From assembly GCA_009920585.1 (NCBI GenBank), contig RFZT01000070.1, positions 1-9,976 of the forward strand: a stretch of 9,976 nucleotides of DNA, written 5' to 3'. The number at the start of each line of letters is the position of its first letter. Position 1 is the stretch's first letter. Below the pieces are notes generated by a model. That model saw only the letters and a program-made list of their open reading frames with translations, was not told where the DNA came from and searched no databases. Positions 1-5,743 of the stretch are shown here, piece by piece. This DNA comes from a bacterium. Lineage in GTDB: Bacteria > Verrucomicrobiota > Verrucomicrobiia > Chthoniobacterales > Terrimicrobiaceae. Both the position numbers and the translations under genes were made by a program.

Positions 1-330
1 TTGATAAATCGCCTTCTTTTTTCAGTCTTAAGAAAGTTTGCGTGTTCTGGTTGGGATCTTGCTTACGCGAATTATCGCGTGCAGTTGAAGTGCTTCGGGG
101 TTTGCCTCGGGGTTCTTTATTTCTTCTGTTGATTTTCTCTACGGTCTTTTTGATTTGGGCGATGGGTATTTTTTTCTCAGATCTTTTTGTTTTTTGAGGT
201 TAATGACGATGGTGAGTTGGGTGATCTGGGAGTGGAAATGGTATGCATAGCCCTTCGCTTTTGGGTTGGATTAAACTCGAATCCCACGACGTTGAGATTG
301 AGTGAGTCATAGATTTCCACCGGGATGGTT
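1..330. other. Left-edge intergenic stretch, no supported gene
   Basis: This stretch lies downstream of the DUF445 gene. The plus strand is T-rich. On the minus strand two short open frames can be read: a GTG-started frame of 47 codons (320 down to 177) with no ribosome binding site, and a lysine/arginine-rich frame open from 199 to the window edge but with no ATG, GTG or TTG. Neither resembles a family I know. No clear terminator hairpin for the DUF445 gene was found; the best candidate around 318-329 is interrupted by a mismatch. Confidence 0.4.
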
Positions 331-1611
331 TTATTTTCCGATGAGGAGGAATGTGGCGTGGATAGCGAGGCCGATCAGTCCACCGACGAAGGTTCCATTA
401 AGGCGAATGAATTGGAGATCTGAGCCGACGGTCGCTTCGAGTTTGCTGGACATTTGCTTAGCGTCCCAAGCTTGGATCGTGGAGCTGACGAGTTCTCGGA
501 TGAAAGGTTTTGCGCCGAGGACTGCGGCGAGGACTTGCGCGGCGATGTATTTGTTTGTGTCATCGCGCATGGGCGCATTGTCTATCAGTTCGCGGGCAGC
601 TGAGCCTATTGCGTCAGAGATTTTCTGGCGTATGAGCGAATCCGCAGCGGCGAGGTCCCGACGCACAAAGTCCGAGACCTCATCCCATGCCCGCCGTGAA
701 AAATCATCCACTAGAGCACTGCTGGCTAAAGTCTCCTGCATATTGCGAATCTTGTGCGCCAGTTCGGGAGAGGTTTCGAGGTCGGCGATAAATCCATGCA
801 GTCGCGCATGGAAGGAGTGCCAGAGCGGGTGGTCTGGGTTCGTGCAGGCATCGTCCATGGTGGCTTGGATTTTCTCAATCGTGCGAGTGGCTACAGCACT
901 GGCTATCTGGTCTCGGACATGATCCAGCGCGGAACCAGCCGTGCTTTTAAGAAACGGAATAGAAGTTAGCCACTCAGATGAGATCGGTATTTCTTCCGCG
1001 ATCTTGCGTTGAATTGTTTCTCGGTTATCGGCAATGAGTCCGCGAAACGAATCGGCGATGCCGCTGAAGATTTCTCGGTCTCGACCATTTTCCGTGAGGG
1101 TTTGCATGCCCTCGGCAAGCATGGGGGCTGCATTCACGGTGAGTATCACATTGCGGGCGCGCTGGGCTAAAATGGCAGTGACCTCGTCGGGCTTGATATT
1201 GTTCAGAAGCACAGGCGCAAACTGTGAGGTGCGACTGGCGATGGCATCTGCGTGCGCTCCCAACCAAGGCGAAACAATCCCGGCAAAGTCGATCTTTCGA
1301 ATGCGCGGCCCGAGTTGTTCTTCGGTGAGAAATCCCTCTTCCAAAAACGTCGCCAACGACTCGGCGACGCGCCCTTTGTTATTCGGTAGAATAGCCGTGT
1401 GCGGAATCGGGATCCCCATCGGATGCCGAAACAAAGCGACCACCGCAAACCAATCCGCTAATGCTCCCACTGTTGCCGCTTCAAAAAATGCGCGTGGCCA
1501 CGCCAGCCAATTTAAGGAAACCTCGCCTAGGTGACAGAGCACCATGCCCAAGAGGCAGAAGACGAGAGCACTTGACGCGATCCATCGCATTTTTTGAAGG
1601 GTGAGATTCAT
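331..1611 (-). CDS. DUF445 family (YjiN-like) inner-membrane protein
   Basis: This encodes a 426-residue protein of the DUF445/YjiN family, whose biochemical role is unknown. The family's two signatures are visible. Near the N-terminus, after a hydrophobic segment at about residues 11-28, comes EAATVGALADWFAVVALFRH (44-63), followed by PIPHTAILPNNKGRVAESL (68-86). At the very C-terminus is GSDLQFIRLNGTFVGGLIGL (396-415), which runs into a final membrane helix. The middle, about 300 residues, is helical and charged and probably lies outside the membrane plane. The frame stays open for 74 more codons upstream, but that extension runs inside the preceding small gene. No start codon lies between that gene's stop (1679) and 1611, so ATG 1611 is chosen. 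No Shine-Dalgarno is seen. The gap to the upstream DUF6717-like gene is 67 bp, so co-transcription is plausible. The family call is firm; the function is not known. Confidence 0.93.
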   Translation of the reverse strand: MNLTLQKMRWIASSALVFCLLGMVLCHLGEVSLNWLAWPRAFFEAATVGALADWFAVVALFRHPMGIPIPHTAILPNNKGRVAESLATFLEEGFLTEEQLGPRIRKIDFAGIVSPWLGAHADAIASRTSQFAPVLLNNIKPDEVTAILAQRARNVILTVNAAPMLAEGMQTLTENGRDREIFSGIADSFRGLIADNRETIQRKIAEEIPISSEWLTSIPFLKSTAGSALDHVRDQIASAVATRTIEKIQATMDDACTNPDHPLWHSFHARLHGFIADLETSPELAHKIRNMQETLASSALVDDFSRRAWDEVSDFVRRDLAAADSLIRQKISDAIGSAARELIDNAPMRDDTNKYIAAQVLAAVLGAKPFIRELVSSTIQAWDAKQMSSKLEATVGSDLQFIRLNGTFVGGLIGLAIHATFLLIGK

Positions 1612-1678
1612 TTGTGATTGGAATGGGAGTTTCTGAGGAGATGCAGGGGTTTGTTCGGAGCTAGATTTTGTTTCAGCA

Positions 1679-2080
1679 TCAAAACCGTGCCTCAATCCTG
1701 GCGTAGATTTTTTCTGGGGCATCATCTCCGCTGAAGTAGTGCATAAGGGCAGGGCAGAGCCATATCTCCTGCACTCCGTCGTAGTTGCCAGCTGAGCCAG
1801 TACCGGAGTAAGTGCATCCGTTAGATCTGGCACCCTCCCTTTTACCTACTGCTGTCAGCGTTAAATTGCTTTTGGGAAGCGGCGTAGTGGAAAAGTAAGC
1901 TGTTAATTTTCCTCCGGCGTTCAACTGAGCATCGACTGCATCAAATGGAAGATTGGCCGATCCAACAAAAGGTTCTTGTTCAAGTCCGTGGCGGGGATCA
2001 TCAAAGACCCATACGGATTTGGATTGAGGGTGGCGATAGGGGGCGATGCAATGGACGGTATTGTTGCTTGGTGTGTTCAT
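1679..2080 (-). CDS. Small DUF6717-like conserved protein
   Basis: This is a 133-residue soluble protein with no signal peptide and no membrane segment. The motif string IAPY (12-15), VWVFDDP..GL..EPFV (23-39), a tryptophan-led WLCPALMHYF (107-116) and PEKIYARIE (122-130) matches my recollection of DUF6717, a small family of unknown function. I hold the number with moderate confidence. The insertion at about residues 80-104, rich in Gly, Ser and Asn, looks like a surface loop. ATG 2080 is used because it lies only 11 residues before the conserved IAPY, and no Shine-Dalgarno precedes it. The gene lies 67 bp upstream of the DUF445 gene on the same strand and 33 bp downstream of a possible short coding frame, so it may be an inner gene of a small operon. 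No enzymatic residues can be assigned. Confidence 0.78.
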   Translation of the reverse strand: MNTPSNNTVHCIAPYRHPQSKSVWVFDDPRHGLEQEPFVGSANLPFDAVDAQLNAGGKLTAYFSTTPLPKSNLTLTAVGKREGARSNGCTYSGTGSAGNYDGVQEIWLCPALMHYFSGDDAPEKIYARIEARF

Positions 2081-2113
2081 GTTTGTGTTGGATTTTTTTG
2101 TTTGCTGCGAAAC

Positions 2114-2287
2114 TTAGTTGGTGCCTTCGCTGTGAGCTTTGCGGCACGCCTTCAGGATGTTGAACAAGAGGTCTTCATAGGCTTTGTATTTTTTGAGTTG
2201 GTGAGGTGTTTTTAACCCGAAAACAGCTTTTTTGACAGGATTTACAGGATTAACAAGAGCGGTTACCGAAAGCGGCGAACCACACAA
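2114..2287 (-). CDS. Possible short or remnant ORF, 57 codons
   Basis: This minus-strand frame is open from 2308 to a TAA at 2114. The first usable start is TTG at 2287, giving 57 residues. I do not recognise a family. The last 31 codons, from about TPHQLKKYKAYEDLLFNIL to the end, read like the C-terminal helix of a real protein, and their codons end almost uniformly in G or C (TAC, GCC, GAC, TTC, AAC, ATC, CTG, AAG, TGC, CGC, CAC, GGC), like the genuine genes nearby. The first part instead comes from an imperfect 9-nt tandem repeat and reads VNPVNPVKK. This suggests either a very small gene or the surviving 3' end of a larger gene whose front was replaced by repeat DNA. The DUF6717-like gene follows 33 bp later on the same strand. 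Confidence 0.35.
   Translation of the reverse strand: MCGSPLSVTALVNPVNPVKKAVFGLKTPHQLKKYKAYEDLLFNILKACRKAHSEGTN
2232..2258. repeat. Three imperfect 9-nt tandem units, TTNACARGA
   Basis: The plus strand shows TTGACAGGA, TTTACAGGA and TTAACAAGA back to back. From memory, runs of this kind (TTTACAGGATTAACAGGAT type) recur between genes in several environmental bacterial phyla. Read on the minus strand the units encode Asn-Pro-Val, so the array extends an open frame in phase with the 57-codon candidate downstream. The role is unknown. Confidence 0.7.
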
Positions 2288-2321
2288 AACGATCCAATTA
2301 GATTCGCTCTAATTCATTCAC

Positions 2322-2348
2322 CCTCTGTGCTCTATGTGTTCTTTGATT
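2322..2348. repeat. Degenerate period-9 repeat, TCTCTGTGT type
   Basis: Three successive 9-mers, CCTCTGTGC, TCTATGTGT and TCTTTGATT, drift from a common TCTCTGTGT unit; the third unit is poor. I recall longer arrays of this type (CTCTGTGTTCTCTGTG) as a common dispersed intergenic element in environmental genomes. Together with the TTNACARGA units 64 bp away, it marks this region as a repeat-receiving site rather than a gene. Confidence 0.45.
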
Positions 2349-2370
2349 CACTTCGTTCCCTCCTTCGGAG

Positions 2371-2383
2371 TTGCCTTCGGCAA
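2371..2383. repeat. Short hairpin, 5-bp stem, TTC loop
   Basis: TTGCC and GGCAA are perfectly complementary around a TTC loop. The stem is short and no T-run follows on either strand, so it is not a convincing terminator. It lies between the period-9 repeats and the larger inverted repeats further right. Confidence 0.35.
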
Positions 2384-2556
2384 TCTATCTCCCTTTGGTC
2401 GGTTGTGGTTAATTACGCCGGATTCGGGTTTAAGATCTCGTCTATCTTTTTTAATAAAAATAAATCTTGCAATGCCTGATTTCTTTGATAACACCACTGC
2501 GTTGAAAGCTTCCTTATCACACTCTGCAATCACGGTCATGGGACTTGTGATTTTGC

Positions 2557-2581
2557 CTTGCCTGTCACAGGCGCAGGCAAG
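2557..2581. repeat. 8-bp inverted repeat with alternative inner hairpin
   Basis: CTTGCCTG (2557-2564) and CAGGCAAG (2574-2581) form a perfect 8-bp stem with a 9-nt loop. An alternative hairpin, GCCTG TCA CAGGC (2560-2572), uses the same left arm, so the two folds exclude each other. No T-tract follows. This may be a repeat remnant or a structured leader segment; its distance of about 230 bp from the next start makes attenuation unlikely. Confidence 0.5.
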
Positions 2582-2652
2582 TTGGAATTGTGATAGGGAT
2601 CGCTCTGCCCGATCGCGGGTAAGTAGAGTGCGCATTCAATCTTTAAATACGG

Positions 2653-2670
2653 GAATGCGAAAAGGCATTC
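2653..2670. repeat. Hairpin GAATGC/GCATTC, GAAAAG loop
   Basis: A perfect 6-bp stem, extendable by two G-T pairs, encloses a purine loop. It is followed at once by a second weak stem, AACTG (2673-2677) with CAGTT (2685-2689), around a CGATCGC core. The pair of adjacent stem-loops adds to the structured character of this intergenic region. No terminator T-run is present. Confidence 0.4.
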
Positions 2671-2811
2671 TTAACTGCGATCGCCAGTTTTCAGTCGTTG
2701 ATACTGGTGACACTTCATTTGAACTCCCTGGGACCGGATCCAACCCTCGCTCAATCTGCGGGTCCGTAAACAACCAAAGCAACATATACGCTCCTCCCAG
2801 GGTAGGCGTAA

Positions 2812-5451
2812 ATGACACATATAATCAGTTCTAAAAAAAATTCCGAAGTTCAATCAGTAACATATCAAATTTCAGCCAAGTTTCGCCCGATTTTACTGGG
2901 CGTATTAGGGGTCTTGGCAATGTCAGCAGGGACATCAGAGGGACAGGTAAGCGGGCAAGCGCCCGTTATCAACAGTGCAGCAAGTGCAAATGCAAAAGTG
3001 GGAGTTGCGTTCACGCACCAGATCACAGCGAGCAATAGTCCGACATCCTACGCTGCGACAGGGTTACCTACTGGGCTTACGTTAAATACGGGCACAGGGT
3101 TAATCACAGGCACGCCGACGTCGATTGATAAAACCTACAGCGTAAATCTAACCGCCACCAACTCAAAAGGGAAAGGATATCAATCCTTACTAACTTTAGT
3201 AGCGCCGACTTTGCCAGTCATCACAAGTGCGGTGACTGCGACGGGATCGGTTGGGAGCGCCTTCAGTTACACGATAGCTGCTTCCAATTTCGCGAGATCC
3301 TACACTGCAACAGGTCTGCCAAGCGGACTGAGCGTGAATGCGTCAAGCGGAGTTATTAGTGGTAAACCTGCGACTGCGGGTAATGCGACGATCCTCCTCA
3401 CGGCGAGTAATGGTGCGGGAAACACAACAAAATCACTTGCGCTCACCATCAAACCGCTTCCGCCCGTGATCAGTAGTGCGGCGAGTGCGAGCGCATTGGT
3501 GGGAGTTCCATTTAGCTATCAGATCACAGCAAGTAACAGCCCGACTACGTACGGTGCTACTGGGTTGCCTAGTGGGATAACGATTAATGCATCCAATGGA
3601 CTCATCAGTGGAACTCCAGTTGCAGGTGGAAACTCGACAGTCACTCTTACCGCTTCCAACGCGGGAGGATCGGCTACAAAATCACTTGCGCTCAAGGTCA
3701 CGATACCGCCACTCGTCATAACGAGTACCGTAATTCCTTCAGGGGTTCTCAATCAGACCTATGTCGGGCATACCTTCACCGCCACCGGTGGATCTGGGGG
3801 CAATGTACTGTGGACTGTGATCGATGGGTTTCTGCCCCCCGGCATGGAATTTAATCGTTCGACCGCTCAATTATCTGGCACTCCAAAAAATGCAGGTTCA
3901 TTCGCATTTGTTCTTGAAGTGAAAGATTTCAAGGGAGGGGTTGACGATGTGGATGTGGTCTTGGAAGTCAAAAATGCAAATGCGAATTTCACTGTGAGCG
4001 ATGTTCTTTCAGTCATCCCGACCGGTGGAGCGGCCCAATCCCCAGGTAATGCCACTTGCTCTTTTGATTACAGTCCTTGTGGTTCAACATGGAACGCAGG
4101 GGTTTCTGAGGAGAAAGTCTTCTTTGCTTCTATGAACAGCTCTAGCGGTTGGCGTCTCGGAATCGGAAAGGGTGGCCAAGTCTACTCTCTGCGGGGATCA
4201 TTCGGCGAGGCTGTTCCACCCCAAAGGGCGGACGCTCCTTGGGTGGATGAGGCATGGCAGTTTGTGGCTACGAATTTGAGTTTAGTTAATCCCATTCAGG
4301 AATTCCAAAAAATAGGGCGGAATCGCCCTCTCGGATTCCCGATCATGTTTTTTATCCACCAGTCTGGAATTTATAGAGGCGGTCTGGCTGGTAATAGTCT
4401 GGTCGGCTCTGCGACGGAACCGTTTTACTCGCCAATGCTAAAAAATCGCTGGGATCCCGCGACGAGAACGCTTTCAGTTGTTAGTTGGTCGCAAATGGCG
4501 CGCAGTCCGAATGTGTGGAAATCGGGAATGTTGACCTATGCATCCTACCGCGATCTCGGTGATGGCAGCATAGAGGTGACGAATTTCGTTACCAATTTCG
4601 GAGACCAGGACCTCACGTTTATCAATACGCCATGGGGCGGAGCGCGACATTCCTCCTTCCCTGAAACCATATTATCCTCAACCAATGGGGGTTGGAGAAA
4701 GGGATCGAGTGCGGGGTACGGCACCGCAAGCCCCATCTATCTCAATGAAACTGGGGGTTGGCAGGCCTGGGTTCGCAACTCCACCCAAGAAAGCGCCAAT
4801 GCGTTAGCGATCGTTTTTGGAAAAGACCCAGTAAAGGATCTGCTTCCAATTTTGTACACGGGCCAAAGTCTTTTGACCTATGGTGCAGGGGGCGATTCGG
4901 TTCGTGATTATGATGTGTGTTCTATTCAGAATAATATCCAACTTCAGGCTGGGCAGTCCATTGCTTGCCGCTGGCACTTAGTAGTTGGGCAGTTTGGGGA
5001 AACAAGAATCAAGGCATCCAACTTGTCCTCGTATGCGGGATTGTGGATTCCGGAGACGGATGCCTCTGTGCTCACTCCGGTATGGACAACGGGGGGCACT
5101 CCCGCCAGCAGTGGATCGGGTAGCCCCGATTTGTATCTGTATGCGCAGCCTATTCCCGGAACAGTGCCAGTTTTTGTCATGGAAGACACCCGCACAGGTC
5201 GGAAGTTTGCAACGACCGATCCCTATGAACTATGTCCCACGGCACCGTATCCCAATCCGTTGCCAACTACCCATTGGCAATACGCCCTCTATCAAAATCG
5301 GGTTGTTCATTACCAGTACAGCAGTCCAGGAGCGGTTCGGGAATTGCTCGGCTATGCGAGTCGCGAGGCCCGTGCAACTGGCGGTGATGTGCAAATCTCG
5401 CTCCCAAGCGTTGGAAGGACCCCACTCAAACTTTGGGTTCCCGCTCGATAG
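2812..5451 (+). CDS. Secreted multi-Ig-domain protein with unassigned C-terminal region
   Basis: This is an 879-residue protein, predicted to be exported. A hydrophobic stretch, ILLGVLGVLAM (27-37), followed by small residues up to about 44 fits a signal peptide, though the 25-residue polar lead is long. Four putative-Ig (He_PIG/cadherin-like) domains follow at about 50-132, 133-215, 217-298 and 300-387. Each of the first three carries the ATGLP.G......G.I.G.P pattern, spaced 83-84 residues apart; the fourth is divergent. Residues 390-879 are rich in Trp, Tyr and Gly and look all-beta, with candidate disulfides among C416, C423, C703 and C719. I do not recognise that part; a carbohydrate-related beta-sandwich is only a guess. 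No sorting tail (PEP-CTERM, LPXTG or similar) ends the protein. ATG 2812 is the only in-frame ATG before the hydrophobic core. A weak GGGTAGG lies 6 nt upstream, and an A8 run falls in codons 8-10. The gene stands alone between intergenic regions. Confidence 0.88.
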   Translation: MTHIISSKKNSEVQSVTYQISAKFRPILLGVLGVLAMSAGTSEGQVSGQAPVINSAASANAKVGVAFTHQITASNSPTSYAATGLPTGLTLNTGTGLITGTPTSIDKTYSVNLTATNSKGKGYQSLLTLVAPTLPVITSAVTATGSVGSAFSYTIAASNFARSYTATGLPSGLSVNASSGVISGKPATAGNATILLTASNGAGNTTKSLALTIKPLPPVISSAASASALVGVPFSYQITASNSPTTYGATGLPSGITINASNGLISGTPVAGGNSTVTLTASNAGGSATKSLALKVTIPPLVITSTVIPSGVLNQTYVGHTFTATGGSGGNVLWTVIDGFLPPGMEFNRSTAQLSGTPKNAGSFAFVLEVKDFKGGVDDVDVVLEVKNANANFTVSDVLSVIPTGGAAQSPGNATCSFDYSPCGSTWNAGVSEEKVFFASMNSSSGWRLGIGKGGQVYSLRGSFGEAVPPQRADAPWVDEAWQFVATNLSLVNPIQEFQKIGRNRPLGFPIMFFIHQSGIYRGGLAGNSLVGSATEPFYSPMLKNRWDPATRTLSVVSWSQMARSPNVWKSGMLTYASYRDLGDGSIEVTNFVTNFGDQDLTFINTPWGGARHSSFPETILSSTNGGWRKGSSAGYGTASPIYLNETGGWQAWVRNSTQESANALAIVFGKDPVKDLLPILYTGQSLLTYGAGGDSVRDYDVCSIQNNIQLQAGQSIACRWHLVVGQFGETRIKASNLSSYAGLWIPETDASVLTPVWTTGGTPASSGSGSPDLYLYAQPIPGTVPVFVMEDTRTGRKFATTDPYELCPTAPYPNPLPTTHWQYALYQNRVVHYQYSSPGAVRELLGYASREARATGGDVQISLPSVGRTPLKLWVPAR

Positions 5452-5651
5452 AAAAAGGCGGACGCATCAAATCGAACGCGATCGTCGCAATGTTTCAATT
5501 ATTGAAACATTGCGGCCTAGGGCGGCGGAGTGGAGGCTGCAGCAGTTCTCCGTCTGAGCTTGCTTCCAAGGGAAAAGCGGCAATAATTAGAGAATCAAAA
5601 GCGAGTGGCATTTGTTTTGTTTTTCTTCAAAATAGCCAATCGTCATTTTAA
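5452..5651. other. Spacer between secreted-protein gene and tRNA
   Basis: These 200 bp hold no gene. The only clear signal is the perfect inverted repeat at 5486-5514, listed separately. The last 50 bp before the tRNA turn AT- and T-rich, as expected for a promoter, but I could not identify a consensus -35/-10 pair with confidence. Confidence 0.5.
5486..5514. repeat. Perfect 13-bp inverted repeat, TTA loop
   Basis: CGCAATGTTTCAA and TTGAAACATTGCG are exact reverse complements around TTA. The stem is strong and starts 34 bp after the stop codon of the secreted-protein gene. No T-tract follows on the plus strand, so it is at best an atypical terminator. Its AT-rich, near-perfect dyad core also fits an operator for a dimeric repressor or a transcript-stabilising 3' hairpin. 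The inverted repeat is seen directly; the role is open. Confidence 0.75.
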
Positions 5652-5724
5652 GGGGGCATAGCTCAACGGTCAGAGCAGGCGGCTCATAACTGCTTGGTTC
5701 ACGGTTCGAATCCGTGTGCCCCCA
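5652..5724 (+). tRNA. tRNA with CAU anticodon, probably tRNA-Ile2
   Basis: A full 73-nt cloverleaf can be folded. The acceptor is GGGGGCA with TGCCCCC and discriminator A. The D stem is GCTC/GAGC with an 8-nt loop, the anticodon loop is CTCATAA (CAT at 5685-5687), and the T arm is CACGG TTCGAAT CCGTG. The 3' CCA is not encoded, so a nucleotidyltransferase must add it. The anticodon stem GGCGG/CTGCT contains two G-U pairs. The segment AGCAGGCGGCTCATAA and the TTGGTT that follows resemble the Escherichia coli ileX product more than its elongator tRNA-Met, so this is probably the AUA-reading isoleucine tRNA whose C34 is converted to lysidine by TilS. Elongator Met cannot be excluded. It faces the methyltransferase operon, whose last stop is only 19 bp away. 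Confidence 0.95.
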
Positions 5725-5743
5725 CACTCCCAGACATGCATTT

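Larger units (their letters stand above)
2288..2811. other. Repeat- and hairpin-rich intergenic region
   Basis: No supported gene lies in these 524 bp. A 166-codon plus-strand frame (2334-2834) is open, and a minus-strand frame (2818 down to 2348) is broken by one TGA at 2636, but neither shows a ribosome site or a family I know. The region holds period-9 repeat units (2322-2348) and several inverted repeats listed separately. A further complementary pair, TCCCTGGG near 2725 and TCCCAGGG at 2795, could fold the 60 bp just before the 879-residue gene into a long-range stem. I could not pick a convincing -35/-10 pair for that gene. A TATAAT at 2820-2825 lies inside its coding sequence and so cannot serve the chosen start. 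Confidence 0.5.

Noticed and set aside
302..922. 206-codon plus-strand open frame
   Set aside because: It is antisense to the DUF445 gene, whose family motifs are clear, and its residues are Ser/Arg-rich shadow composition.
1612..1833. 74-codon N-terminal extension of the DUF445 protein
   Set aside because: Most of it lies inside the DUF6717-like gene in another frame, and the family N-terminus begins near the ATG at 1611.
2677..2684. GCGATCGC as a cyanobacterial HIP1 element
   Set aside because: I noticed only one other copy, near 6173, inside the TPMT-like gene. HIP1 genomes have about one per kilobase, and nothing else here looks cyanobacterial.
2820..2825. TATAAT as promoter of the secreted-protein gene
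   Set aside because: It lies inside the coding sequence after the start codon, has no -35 at 16-18 nt, and no usable start codon follows it before the hydrophobic core.
4985..5557. 190-codon plus-strand open frame
   Set aside because: It is an out-of-frame shadow within the 879-codon gene and has no upstream ribosome site or family resemblance.
5714..5727. GTGTG CCCC CACAC palindrome as a terminator
   Set aside because: It is made of the tRNA T-stem and acceptor end plus a chance CAC; no T-run follows on either strand.
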